Assembly (NCBI RefSeq): GCF_026241225.1
Contig: NZ_JAPFQP010000002.1
Location: forward strand, 248,001-312,000
Reading direction: 5' to 3'
DNA: 64,000 nucleotides
DNA from: Lentiprolixibacter aurantiacus
Lineage (GTDB): Bacteria > Bacteroidota > Bacteroidia > Flavobacteriales > Flavobacteriaceae
Shown: one piece after another, positions 18,331 to 27,436 of the stretch
How the letters are laid out: each line of letters starts with the position of its first letter
Position numbering within the stretch: the stretch's first letter is position 1
Position numbers and translations under genes: made by a program
The notes under the pieces: generated by a model
Database searches by the model: none
What the model was told of the DNA's origin: nothing
The model's input: only the letters and a program-made list of their open reading frames with translations

Positions 18331-19314
18331 ATGCTTATTGATAATCACAATCGGGTTATAAATTACCTGCGTCTGGCCGTAACCGATCGCTGTAACCTGC
18401 GCTGTAACTACTGCATGCCTTCTGAAGGTATTGACTTCGCAAAACGTGAAGACCTGCTAACCATTGAGGAACTCAAAGCAGTAGGCCGCTCGATGGCAAG
18501 TATGGGAATTGATAAAATCCGGATTACCGGGGGAGAGCCTTTCGTGAGGAAAAACCTGATGGACCTCCTGCGTTCGCTCGCTGAAATCGATACATTAAAG
18601 GACATTTCCGTTACTACCAATGCTACCCTGATCGGACCCTATATAGACGAGCTCAAGACCCTGGGAATTACCAACGTTAATGTGAGCATGGATGCTATTA
18701 ACAGGGAGACCTTTGAGCGCATTACGAGAAGAGATGCCTATGATACCGTACACGGAAATCTTATCAGGCTGATCACGGAAGGATTTAATGTTCGCATTAA
18801 TTTTATAGTCCTTGAAAATCAGAATATACAGGATATTATTCCTATGCTCGAATTGCAAAAACGCTATAATGTCTCCGTTCGCTTCCTGGAAGAAATGCCG
18901 TTCAATGGTGGCACAAAGGGCTTCCAAAGCCTTAAATGGAATTATAAGGGCATCCTGGACTACATTAAAAACCACTATCCTGAGGTGCAAAAGCTGGTCG
19001 ATCCTCCAACCTCTACCTCCCTTAATTACAAAATTCCGGGCCACAAGGGTAGTTTCGGGATAATCCCTTCGTTCAGTCGAACCTTCTGCGGAAGTTGCAA
19101 CCGCTTGCGCATAACGGCCACCGGTGATGTAATTACCTGCCTCTATGGTAAGCCAATGATGAACCTGAGGGGCATTTTGCGAAATCCGGGACTCGATACA
19201 GATATGGAAACGGCTATCCGTGATGTAATCGGGAAACGGGCTAAGACTGGCCATGAAGCACAACAGGAATACAGCAAAGTATTCTCCAATTCCATGACCT
19301 CCATAGGGGGATAA
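18331..19314 (+). CDS. moaA: GTP 3',8-cyclase MoaA
   Basis: A 327-residue radical-SAM enzyme that starts molybdenum cofactor synthesis from GTP. The SAM [4Fe-4S] ligands are Cys21, Cys25 and Cys28; the C-terminal cluster ligands are Cys253, Cys256 and Cys270 in CGSCNRLR and its downstream Cys. It ends in Gly-Gly, the conserved GG tail needed for activity. All key residues are intact. Its partner MoaC is not encoded here. Confidence 0.96.
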   Translation: MLIDNHNRVINYLRLAVTDRCNLRCNYCMPSEGIDFAKREDLLTIEELKAVGRSMASMGIDKIRITGGEPFVRKNLMDLLRSLAEIDTLKDISVTTNATLIGPYIDELKTLGITNVNVSMDAINRETFERITRRDAYDTVHGNLIRLITEGFNVRINFIVLENQNIQDIIPMLELQKRYNVSVRFLEEMPFNGGTKGFQSLKWNYKGILDYIKNHYPEVQKLVDPPTSTSLNYKIPGHKGSFGIIPSFSRTFCGSCNRLRITATGDVITCLYGKPMMNLRGILRNPGLDTDMETAIRDVIGKRAKTGHEAQQEYSKVFSNSMTSIGG

Positions 19315-19333
19315 TCAGTAATTTTTTCGCACT

Positions 19334-19942
19334 ATGGAGAATAAATCGAACTCTAATATTCCGCCACTTTATGGTTTGGTGCTGGCAGGAGGCAAAAGCA
19401 CCCGGATGGGTCAGGATAAAAGCCTGCTGGAGTATCATGGCATACCTCAGGCCGACTATCTGTATTCCCTGCTGGAAAAAATATGTAACAAGACCTTTAT
19501 GAGCCTCAGGGCTGATCAGCAAAATGGCAATAAGGGTGTAAATGCTATTCTGGATGAGGATCGTTACCGCGGGCCGTTTAATGGAATTCTAAGTGCGCAT
19601 AACAGCCACCCTGAAGCGGCCTGGCTGGTTCTTGCCTGTGATTTGCCACTGATAGACGAAGCCAGCTTAAACCAGCTCATTGAAGCGAGGGATCCTGAGT
19701 TCGTTGCTACTGCTATGGCAACCCGAAAAAGTGGACTTCCGGAACCTTTGGTGGCCATTTGGGAGCCCAGGGGGCTCAATGCAGCCAGGGAATATTTGAA
19801 AACGGCCGAAAGTAGTTGCCCTAGAAAGTTCCTTATTCGCAATAATAGCAAGCTGGTCAACCCGGAAAAAGACCAGGTCCTGCTTAATGCCAATAATCCG
19901 GAAGAATATCAGGAAGCTTTAACCATAATTCAATCTATTTGA
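19334..19942 (+). CDS. mobA: Molybdenum cofactor guanylyltransferase
   Basis: A 202-residue nucleotidyltransferase with the MobA signature LAGGKSTRMGQDKSLL (about 16-31) and ACDLP for the metal-binding Asp. It would attach GMP to the molybdenum cofactor. MGD is used by DMSO-reductase-family enzymes, not by the hydroxylase in this operon, so the FdhF/YdeP enzyme at 60-62 kb is a plausible client. The last codons overlap the next gene by 4 nt (TTGA). Confidence 0.88.
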   Translation: MENKSNSNIPPLYGLVLAGGKSTRMGQDKSLLEYHGIPQADYLYSLLEKICNKTFMSLRADQQNGNKGVNAILDEDRYRGPFNGILSAHNSHPEAAWLVLACDLPLIDEASLNQLIEARDPEFVATAMATRKSGLPEPLVAIWEPRGLNAAREYLKTAESSCPRKFLIRNNSKLVNPEKDQVLLNANNPEEYQEALTIIQSI

Positions 19943-21012
19943 AATCGAACCGATACATACGGCAGACACAACTCAGGGAATTCGGCCCCCTTGCCCAGGA
20001 GAAACTGCAAAATGCTTCTGTTTTGGTAGTGGGCCTTGGCGGACTTGGTATTCCTGTTTTGCAGTACCTGAATGCAATGGGTATAGGCCGACTCGGATTG
20101 GTGGACAATGATATAATAGACGAGACTAACCTGCACAGACAGGTGCTGTACAATGAGGCAGAAATAGGGCAATCCAAAATAGAAGTGTGTCTGGCCAGAT
20201 TAAAAGAGCAGAATAGCCAGACAATAATAGATGTGCATGAAACTTTTTTAAACAGGGATAACGCTCTGGGGATCATAGGAAATTACGACCTGGTTGTTGA
20301 TGCATCCGATAATTTTCCAACCCGCTACCTGATTAACGATGCCTGCATAATTCAGAATAAACCCTTTGTGTATGGTGCACTTCACGGTTTTGAAGGCCAG
20401 GTTTCTGTTTTTAACTACAAGGGTGGACCCACTTATCGCTGTTTGTTCCCTGTAATGCCCGCTGCGTCGGAATTGCCCAGCTGTGATGAAAATGGTGTCC
20501 TTGGCGTTCTTCCCGGTATTATTGGGAATTTACAGGCACTGGAAGTGGTTAAAATGATTGCCGGAATAGGGGAGGTATTATCTGGTCGTTTGCTGGTATA
20601 TAACGGTTTGAATACTACCATGCATAATATTCGATTTTCTAAAAATCCAAAGCATAGTAATATCTGCATTCTCCAGGAATCCTACCAGGTGCCATGCAGT
20701 AGTGATCTGGAAATAGATGCACTTAAATTGCAGGACCTGCTGCAGACTGATCAGCCACATTTGTTAATAGATGTCAGGGAACCCGGAGAATTTATGGAAG
20801 ACCGTCTTGAGTCTGCCGTGAACATACCAATAGGTGAGTTAGAGGACAGGCAGATAGTATTTGATAATACCGATAAGGTTTTCCTGATTTGTCAGAGCGG
20901 TATACGGAGTATGCAGGGAAAATACATACTTCAAAAACGCTTTCCCGACGTAAAATTTATAAATGTACATGGTGGACTGAACCGCATTCGTGCTTCAGAA
21001 CCCCTGGTATAA
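19939..21012 (+). CDS. moeB: MoeB/ThiF-type adenylyltransferase fused to a rhodanese domain
   Basis: A 357-residue fusion. The N-terminal E1-like domain has the ATP loop GLGGLGIP, the Asp in DNDIIDETNLHRQ and VDASDNFPTRYL; it adenylates the MoaD C-terminus. The C-terminal rhodanese domain (from about 265) has the sulfur-carrying Cys in ICQSGIRS. The fusion therefore combines activation and sulfur donation, like eukaryotic MOCS3. The paired zinc cysteines usually seen (CxxC ... CxxC) are incomplete: only the second Cys of the first pair is present, in TYRCLFP. The start is TTG, overlapping mobA by 4 nt. Confidence 0.9.
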   Translation: MKSNRYIRQTQLREFGPLAQEKLQNASVLVVGLGGLGIPVLQYLNAMGIGRLGLVDNDIIDETNLHRQVLYNEAEIGQSKIEVCLARLKEQNSQTIIDVHETFLNRDNALGIIGNYDLVVDASDNFPTRYLINDACIIQNKPFVYGALHGFEGQVSVFNYKGGPTYRCLFPVMPAASELPSCDENGVLGVLPGIIGNLQALEVVKMIAGIGEVLSGRLLVYNGLNTTMHNIRFSKNPKHSNICILQESYQVPCSSDLEIDALKLQDLLQTDQPHLLIDVREPGEFMEDRLESAVNIPIGELEDRQIVFDNTDKVFLICQSGIRSMQGKYILQKRFPDVKFINVHGGLNRIRASEPLV

Positions 21013-21032
21013 GAGAAAAGGCTTTAACTAAG

Positions 21033-22220
21033 ATGATTCATTACAGCGAAGCTCTTGAACTGGTACTGCAGCATGCCCGAGACTACGGAATAGAGCGTGT
21101 ACACCTGAAAAAGGCAGTTGGCCGGGTGCTGGCTGAAAACATCCAAGCAGACCGGGACTTTCCTCCATTTAACAGGGCAACCAAGGATGGCATTGTCCTG
21201 AATTATTCAGCTGTCGAAAATGGTAGAAGGGTATTTGAAATTAGCGGGATTTTGCCTGCTGGGACACCTGCTTCAGTACTGGAAGACCAGGAAACATGCA
21301 TGGAAATTATGACTGGAGCTGTGGTTCCCTTTGATGCTGATACGGTTGTGATGTACGAACGCCTGCAAGTGGAAAATGGAATCGCTACTTTGCAATCCAC
21401 ACCAGAAAAAGGACAGAATATCCACTATCGTGGTAGTGATATAGGTAAGGGAGATGTTATACTCGAAGCAAACAAACGTATTACTGCTTCTGTAATTGGT
21501 GTACTTGCTTCTGTTGGTGTCTATGAAGTTCCTGTCAAAAAACTTCCGCGTGTAGCGGTCATCTCCACCGGGAATGAGCTCGTAGAAGTGGATATTATTC
21601 CGGAGGCACATCAAATCAGGAAATCTAATTCGTATGCATTGCATGCGGCACTGTCATCAGAAAAGATTGAACCGATGATGCTTCATTTGCAGGACGATAA
21701 GGATATTATCCGGCAGAAACTTAACTATCTGGTAGATGAGTTTGATGTCCTTTTGCTTAGTGGAGGAGTTTCAAGAGGTAAATACGATTTTATACCAGAT
21801 GTCCTCCAGGAAATCGGGATTGAAAAAAGTTTTCACAGGGTATTGCAACGACCAGGAAAGCCATTCTGGTTTGGGATTCACCCCGAAAAAGGCACTGTGG
21901 TTTTTTCTTTTCCGGGGAATCCGGTTTCTACTTTTGCAAACTACCATTTGTATTTCAAACCGTGGCTGTTTAAGGGAATGGGACTTCCTGGGCAAACCAG
22001 GACTGTGGTACTAGGCCAGGCTATGGAAAATACGGGCCCACTTACCCTTTTTATAAAGGTCTCCGTATATTGGGAAGATGGTGTATTGAAAGCTACACCG
22101 GTTAAAACAAATGGATCCGGGGACTTGGTTTCCCTGGCCAAGGCAGATGGCCTGGTAGAACTCCAATCAAAAGCAAATGGCTTTAAGGAAGGCGAAGTGG
22201 TCCCGTATCATCCAATTTAA
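21033..22220 (+). CDS. moeA: Molybdopterin molybdotransferase MoeA
   Basis: A 395-residue enzyme that inserts molybdate into adenylated molybdopterin. The N-terminal region has DFPPFNRATKDGI, close to the family's PxFxxSxxDG motif but with Thr-Lys where Met-Asp is usual. Later come ISTGNELVE and the MPT-binding LLSGGVSRGKYDF and FSFPGNPVS. The start at ATG 21033 gives the normal family length; the frame is open 144 nt further upstream but that part overlaps moeB. It sits 20 nt after moeB and 11 nt before xdhC. Confidence 0.93.
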   Translation: MIHYSEALELVLQHARDYGIERVHLKKAVGRVLAENIQADRDFPPFNRATKDGIVLNYSAVENGRRVFEISGILPAGTPASVLEDQETCMEIMTGAVVPFDADTVVMYERLQVENGIATLQSTPEKGQNIHYRGSDIGKGDVILEANKRITASVIGVLASVGVYEVPVKKLPRVAVISTGNELVEVDIIPEAHQIRKSNSYALHAALSSEKIEPMMLHLQDDKDIIRQKLNYLVDEFDVLLLSGGVSRGKYDFIPDVLQEIGIEKSFHRVLQRPGKPFWFGIHPEKGTVVFSFPGNPVSTFANYHLYFKPWLFKGMGLPGQTRTVVLGQAMENTGPLTLFIKVSVYWEDGVLKATPVKTNGSGDLVSLAKADGLVELQSKANGFKEGEVVPYHPI

Positions 22221-22231
22221 AATAATGAAAT

Positions 22232-23242
22232 ATGACACATGAACTTAAGAGAATAGTAAAGGCATTTGAAGAAGCGAATGGCAATAAAAAAAAGACCGTT
22301 CTTGCCACTGTGGTTCATGTGGATGGCTCTTCTTACAGGAAACCCGGGGTTCAGATGTTGATTGAGGAAGATGGAACAATGACCGGAGCTGTTAGTGGAG
22401 GGTGTGTGGAAAAAGAGGTTAATCGCCAGGCACAGGAAGTTTTCCTAACCGGTATTCCTAAAATCATGACATATGACGGTAGATACCGTTTGGGTTGTGA
22501 AGGTATTCTCTATATCCTCATTGAGCCCTTTATGCCCGATGATATTTGGATAGGGGAATTCTGGAAAACGATCTCAGAAAGGAAAAGTATGGGTTTCAAT
22601 TGCTATTATCAGCTCAAAGAAGGAACACATCACTCTTACGGAAGCACCTTAAGGTTTCCTTTCGGTGATAGGGAACTTAGGCCTGGTTTTGCTGTTTCTG
22701 AAAGTTTAGAACATTTTGAATTTGCCTTAAAGCCCTGTTTCAAATTGCTCATAGTTGGCACAGAACACGATGCCGTAAAATTATGCGCTTTTGCCTCTCT
22801 GATGGGCTGGGAAGTCACTGTTGTTGCTGCTCCATCCGAACAGAAGTCCGTTCGGGATTTCCAGGGAGCTGGCCAGTTTTTGAACACAGTGCCGGAGGAG
22901 TTTAAGACCGATGCTATAGATTCTGAGACGGCAGTAATTTTGATGACACATAATTTTGCCAAAGACCTGGCTTACCTGCTGGCACTTAAAGATACAAAGC
23001 CAGCTTACCTGGGCCTCCTGGGGCCCGCTAACCGGCGTGAAAAATTGATGGAAGCCCTTATCGAGCGTTATCCGGAGGTTTCCGAATCTTACCTGGATCG
23101 AATCTGTGGCCCGGCTGGGTTGAATATTGGAAGTGAAACTCCGGAGGAGATCAGTGTTTCCATACTGTCTGAGATTCTGGCTGTTGTTCGCAAAAAAGAT
23201 CCTATCCTGCTGAAAAATAAAAAAGGGACCATTCACAGCTGA
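22232..23242 (+). CDS. XdhC-family molybdenum cofactor insertion protein
   Basis: A 336-residue XdhC/CoxI-like protein. The N-terminal XdhC domain has TVVHVDGSSYRKPG and GAVSGGCVEKEV, and a Rossmann-like C-terminal domain follows (LLIVGTEHDAVKL, LGLLGPANRREKL, CGPAGLNIGSETPEEI). Members bind the sulfurated cofactor and load it into hydroxylases of the xanthine dehydrogenase class. This matches the hydroxylase at the head of the operon. It overlaps mocA by one base. Confidence 0.9.
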   Translation: MTHELKRIVKAFEEANGNKKKTVLATVVHVDGSSYRKPGVQMLIEEDGTMTGAVSGGCVEKEVNRQAQEVFLTGIPKIMTYDGRYRLGCEGILYILIEPFMPDDIWIGEFWKTISERKSMGFNCYYQLKEGTHHSYGSTLRFPFGDRELRPGFAVSESLEHFEFALKPCFKLLIVGTEHDAVKLCAFASLMGWEVTVVAAPSEQKSVRDFQGAGQFLNTVPEEFKTDAIDSETAVILMTHNFAKDLAYLLALKDTKPAYLGLLGPANRREKLMEALIERYPEVSESYLDRICGPAGLNIGSETPEEISVSILSEILAVVRKKDPILLKNKKGTIHS

Positions 23243-23838
23243 TGTCGCCAAGTATTCAAATCCTCATACTTGCAGCTGGCAGGGGCAGCCGTATGGGCAG
23301 CACAAAACAATTGCTCCCCTATTTGGACCGCACCCTTTTGGGTAGTGTAGTTGAGCGCGCCAATTCACTTTCCCTTGGTAAACCCATGGTTATTCTGGGG
23401 AATAAGGCAGATAAAATCAAAAAGTATTTAGCTGAGGAACAGGCAGATTTGGTAGTTAATAGCAGTTGGGAAAGAGGGATGGGCAATACCCTATCATATG
23501 GTGTAAAAAAAGCCGCTGCTACTAAACCTGAATTACAGGCTGTGCTTATAATGCTGGGAGATCAGCCTAAAATTAGCAAGACCCATTTATTGCAATTAAT
23601 TCAGGAGTACAAGAATAAGAAATCACCCATAATTGCTACAGCTTATGCCCATGGTGGAGGTGTTCCGGCAATATTCGATAAAGCTGTATTTCCCGATCTC
23701 ATTGATCTGGATGGAGATCGCGGAGCCCATAAAATAATCAGGAATTACCCCGCTACAAGACTATTGGTCCCTGATAAAAAAGAAGTATGGGATATAGACT
23801 CCCCGGAAGACTACCAGAGATTGCTGGACGGGGAATAG
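23242..23838 (+). CDS. mocA: Molybdenum cofactor cytidylyltransferase (MocA-like)
   Basis: A 198-residue nucleotidyltransferase: LAAGRGSRMGSTKQLLP at the N-terminus, MLGDQPKIS for the metal-binding Asp, and DLDGDRGAHKII near the C-terminus. MocA attaches CMP, which hydroxylases of the aldehyde/isoquinoline oxidoreductase class need. The operon therefore encodes both mobA- and mocA-type enzymes. The start ATG shares its A with the TGA of xdhC. It is the last gene of the 15.36-23.84 kb operon; no clear terminator follows. Confidence 0.88.
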   Translation: MSPSIQILILAAGRGSRMGSTKQLLPYLDRTLLGSVVERANSLSLGKPMVILGNKADKIKKYLAEEQADLVVNSSWERGMGNTLSYGVKKAAATKPELQAVLIMLGDQPKISKTHLLQLIQEYKNKKSPIIATAYAHGGGVPAIFDKAVFPDLIDLDGDRGAHKIIRNYPATRLLVPDKKEVWDIDSPEDYQRLLDGE

Positions 23839-23969
23839 TGTCTTGAACATAGTTTGCAATTTCTTGTGGCAGATCAGCATAATCCCTTCATGAATCGGCA
23901 TTATTGTTTTTGAAATAACGTACATTTATTATAGGGATTAACCTTTAGCAGAGTATAAAACTAAACTAT

Positions 23970-25058
23970 ATGCACTTTAGAATCCGCTTTTACGTACTGC
24001 TCTACTTCTTTACAGCTATTGGATTTGGACAGGAAATGTCCTTTGAAGAATACAACCCGCCCAGTACGCTGGTAGTGCCAGGTAAGGAAGTGCCCCGGGC
24101 CAAATACCCCTTTGTGGATATCCATAGCCATCAATTCAGGATGGCCACACAAGACCTGTCTGCCCTGGTCGGTGATATGGACCGGATAAATATGGCGGTT
24201 ATGGTTAACCTCAGCGGACGCTCAGGGGAACAGCTTAAACAGGCTGTTGATAATGTGAGGCAAAACTATCCCAATAGGTTTGTGGTTTTTGCCAATGTTG
24301 ATTTTGATGGTATTGGCAATCCCGGATGGACGGAAAATGCGGTACGCCAATTAGAAGCAGACGTAAGAAATGGTGCCAGGGGCTTGAAGATATATAAAAG
24401 CCTTGGCCTGAGATACAAGGATGTAAATGGAAAAAGAGTAGCGGTAGACGACCCACGCATAGATCCCATCTGGGCCAGGTGCGGTGAACTGGGGATTCCG
24501 GTCTTGATCCATTCTGCCGATCCCAAATCATTTTGGGACCCGATGGACAGCAATAATGAAAGGTGGCTCGAATTGAAGACCAGGCCCGGTCGCAAACGAT
24601 CCGATACAGATCCGGCTCCATGGCAGCAAATCATTGACGAACAACACCGCATGTTTAGAAAACACCCGGGAACAAAATTCATCAATGCCCATATGGGCTG
24701 GCACGCCAACAACCTGGGAAAACTTTCCGATTTTATGGAAGAAATGCCTAATATGTATGTAGGCATAGGGGCTATTATAGCCGAACTGGGAAGACAACCC
24801 AAAAATGCACGCAAATTCTTTATAAAGTATCAGGACAGGATACTTTTTGGTAAAGACGCCTGGAACCCGAGTGAATTCCCAACTTATTTTCGGGTTCTGG
24901 AAAGTGATGATGAATACTTTCCCTATTACAAGAAATACCATGCTTTCTGGGCCATGTATGGGATGGATTTACCCGACGAAGTACTCCGCAAGGTCTATTA
25001 TAAAAATGCATTAAGCCTACTACCTGGAATTGATAAGAGCCTTTTTCCAGAAGAATAA
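23970..25058 (+). CDS. Exported amidohydrolase-family (TIM-barrel) protein
   Basis: A 362-residue protein with a signal peptide (cleavage near GFGQ). Likely metal-binding residues are HSH in DIHSHQF, LIHSADP, NAHMGWH and the Asp in FGKDAW, the order expected of an amidohydrolase-2 / decarboxylase-like barrel. It has many Trp and acidic residues around the middle (WDPMDSNNERWLEL). Substrate unknown. It starts a run of exported proteins reaching to 30.8 kb; the gaps of about 90-120 bp leave open whether they are co-transcribed. Confidence 0.8.
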   Translation: MHFRIRFYVLLYFFTAIGFGQEMSFEEYNPPSTLVVPGKEVPRAKYPFVDIHSHQFRMATQDLSALVGDMDRINMAVMVNLSGRSGEQLKQAVDNVRQNYPNRFVVFANVDFDGIGNPGWTENAVRQLEADVRNGARGLKIYKSLGLRYKDVNGKRVAVDDPRIDPIWARCGELGIPVLIHSADPKSFWDPMDSNNERWLELKTRPGRKRSDTDPAPWQQIIDEQHRMFRKHPGTKFINAHMGWHANNLGKLSDFMEEMPNMYVGIGAIIAELGRQPKNARKFFIKYQDRILFGKDAWNPSEFPTYFRVLESDDEYFPYYKKYHAFWAMYGMDLPDEVLRKVYYKNALSLLPGIDKSLFPEE

Positions 25059-25174
25059 GGCAATATTTTATTCAGCCCAGAATATAACGGAGTATTAATG
25101 AAATTGGAATCCTGCTACAACAGCCTGTCAAAACCTGTATTCAGGTTTGATGGTGCACTTGCAACCAATAAAGC

Positions 25175-27343
25175 ATGCAAAAAATACTTTGTCTAATACT
25201 ATTTTTTGGTCTCCTGGGGACAGCAATTGCCCAAAAAAAGAATGCTGACTTCAGGCTTCACATAAGGAAAACCAACAGCCCCATTGTTATTGATGGTGTT
25301 GCCAATGACAAAGCCTGGCAGGATACCGATACTGCGGATGATTTCTATATGGTTTTACCCATGGATACCGGTAAGGCTACTCAGAAAAGCGAAATTCGCA
25401 TGACCTATGATGAGGAATTCATTTATCTGGTAGCAACCTTTTACAATAATACTCCGGGTCCTAACTACGTGGAATCCCTCAGGCGTGACTTTGAATTTGG
25501 GAAGAATGACAATTTCCTTCTTTTTCTGGATCCGTTTAATAACCAGACCACAGGATTTACCTTTGGTTCCAATGCAGCCGGCGCCCAGTGGGATGGGACC
25601 ATGTTCGCAGGAAGTTCGGTAGATCTCAGTTGGGATAGCAAGTGGATCTCTGCGGTAACCAGGGATGAAGAGAAATGGGTTTTTGAAATGGCCCTGCCCT
25701 TCAAATCTATTCGTTATGAGAAAGGGGTGAAAGAATGGGGGATCAACTTTAGCAGGCTGGACCTGAAAACCAGTGAGAAATCCAGTTGGACCCCCATTCC
25801 CCGACAATTTCCCACCGCTTCGCTGGCACTGGCAGGAGTACTGGTTTGGGATCAGCCTCCACCAGCCCCCAAAGTTAACCTCTCGGTAATACCCTATATA
25901 CTTGCCGAAAGATCACAGGATATTGCCGATGTAAATAGTACGGATATAAAGGCTGGTGGTGACATAAAATTCAGCCTTTCTTCGTCTCTGAATCTGGATC
26001 TCACCATAAACCCTGATTTTTCACAGGTGGAAGTGGACAGGCAGGTGACCAATCTGGATCGATTTGAACTCTTTTTTCCCGAAAGGAGACAGTTTTTCCT
26101 TGAGAATGCCGACCTGTTTGCCAATTTCGGTTATGACAGGATAAGACCTTTCTTTTCGCGCAGGATAGGGCTTGGTGTACCTATAGATGCCGGTGCGAGG
26201 GTAAGCGGTAACCTAGACGAAAACTGGAGGCTGGGCATAATGGACATTCAAACAGCTTCTGTAACCGGGACAGGGAGACCAGCCCAGAATTTCGGCGTTA
26301 TATCCCTTCAGCGTAAAGTGTTCAGCAGGTCTAACATAGGCCTGATGTTTGTGAACAAAGAATCTTTCCGTTATCCCGAGGAGAACGATTCGTTAAGGAC
26401 CGTTTTCCCAAAGTTTAACCGGAACCTGGGGCTGGAATACAACCTGGCCTCAGCAGACAACCTGTGGTCCGGCAAAGCCTTCGTGCTGCAATCCTTTGCC
26501 CCAAATGAGGAGGATCGGGGCCTGACCCAGGCTGCGAACATCACCTATCAGAACAGGCAATGGTCATGGGGAATACAGGAAGAATCCGTAGCCAGTACCT
26601 ATTCGGCTGAAGTGGGTTTTGTTCCCAGGGACAGCTATATACGGTTGAGTGGCTTTGGGGGGTACCTGTTTTTTCCTAAGAAAGGCCCAATAGTAAGCCA
26701 TGGACCTAAAATAAGTGTGAGTCACTATTTTAATCCGAATTTCCGTAGCACTGATTATCAGAATACCGTAGGATATTCCCTCAATTATACCAATAGAAGT
26801 GTTCTGACCCTTGAAGTAATCAATGAATTTGTTGAATTGCTGGCGCCTTTTGATCCTACACAAACTGGGAAGGACTCCCTGCAGACAGGTACCAGGGGAA
26901 GGTGGAATACATTGAAATTGAGCTATGGCTCCAAACCACAGGCATTGTTCAGGTATTCCTTCGATTCCAGTTTAGGTGGTTACTATGAGGATGGCACAAG
27001 ATTCAACTTTACTTCTGAAATGGGATATCGGTTTCAACCCTATGTCAGCTTGAGTTCTAATATCAGCTATAATAACATCAGGCTTCCGGCTCCATGGAAT
27101 ACAACAGAATTTTGGCTGATTGGGTCCAAAGTTGATGTTACACTGACCAATAAGCTCTTTTTTGCCACCCTGTTCCAGTATAATGAACAATCGCGGAATT
27201 TTAATTTAAACTCCCGCTTGCAATGGCGCTATAAACCGGCTTCTGACCTTTTCTTAGTCTTCACAAGGAATCAGCGAATAACGCCTTTTATAGGTGACAT
27301 ATGGTCGCTGACGCTCAAACTGACCTACTGGTTCAATCCCTGA
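25175..27343 (+). CDS. DUF5916 protein: CBM9-like domain plus outer-membrane barrel
   Basis: A 722-residue exported protein (signal cleavage near AIAQ). Residues about 30-230 look like a family-9 carbohydrate-binding domain (IVIDGVANDKAWQ ... DNFLLFLDPFNNQT). The segment INPDFSQVEVDRQVTNL is the hallmark of DUF5916. The rest alternates in aromatic and polar residues and ends LTLKLTYWFNP, with the terminal aromatic-rich strand expected of a beta-barrel. An outer-membrane location is inferred. Function unknown. Confidence 0.88.
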   Translation: MQKILCLILFFGLLGTAIAQKKNADFRLHIRKTNSPIVIDGVANDKAWQDTDTADDFYMVLPMDTGKATQKSEIRMTYDEEFIYLVATFYNNTPGPNYVESLRRDFEFGKNDNFLLFLDPFNNQTTGFTFGSNAAGAQWDGTMFAGSSVDLSWDSKWISAVTRDEEKWVFEMALPFKSIRYEKGVKEWGINFSRLDLKTSEKSSWTPIPRQFPTASLALAGVLVWDQPPPAPKVNLSVIPYILAERSQDIADVNSTDIKAGGDIKFSLSSSLNLDLTINPDFSQVEVDRQVTNLDRFELFFPERRQFFLENADLFANFGYDRIRPFFSRRIGLGVPIDAGARVSGNLDENWRLGIMDIQTASVTGTGRPAQNFGVISLQRKVFSRSNIGLMFVNKESFRYPEENDSLRTVFPKFNRNLGLEYNLASADNLWSGKAFVLQSFAPNEEDRGLTQAANITYQNRQWSWGIQEESVASTYSAEVGFVPRDSYIRLSGFGGYLFFPKKGPIVSHGPKISVSHYFNPNFRSTDYQNTVGYSLNYTNRSVLTLEVINEFVELLAPFDPTQTGKDSLQTGTRGRWNTLKLSYGSKPQALFRYSFDSSLGGYYEDGTRFNFTSEMGYRFQPYVSLSSNISYNNIRLPAPWNTTEFWLIGSKVDVTLTNKLFFATLFQYNEQSRNFNLNSRLQWRYKPASDLFLVFTRNQRITPFIGDIWSLTLKLTYWFNP

Positions 27344-27436
27344 CCTAAGGAAAATTGACCGGAAATCATAGCAGGGCCATACAAAGAACCTAATATTTGA
27401 ATATTTTTAGGAACAAATCAAATTAAACACACTTAG

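Noticed and set aside
20889-21032. Extension of moeA upstream
   Set aside because: It lies within moeB in another frame and has non-conserved composition.
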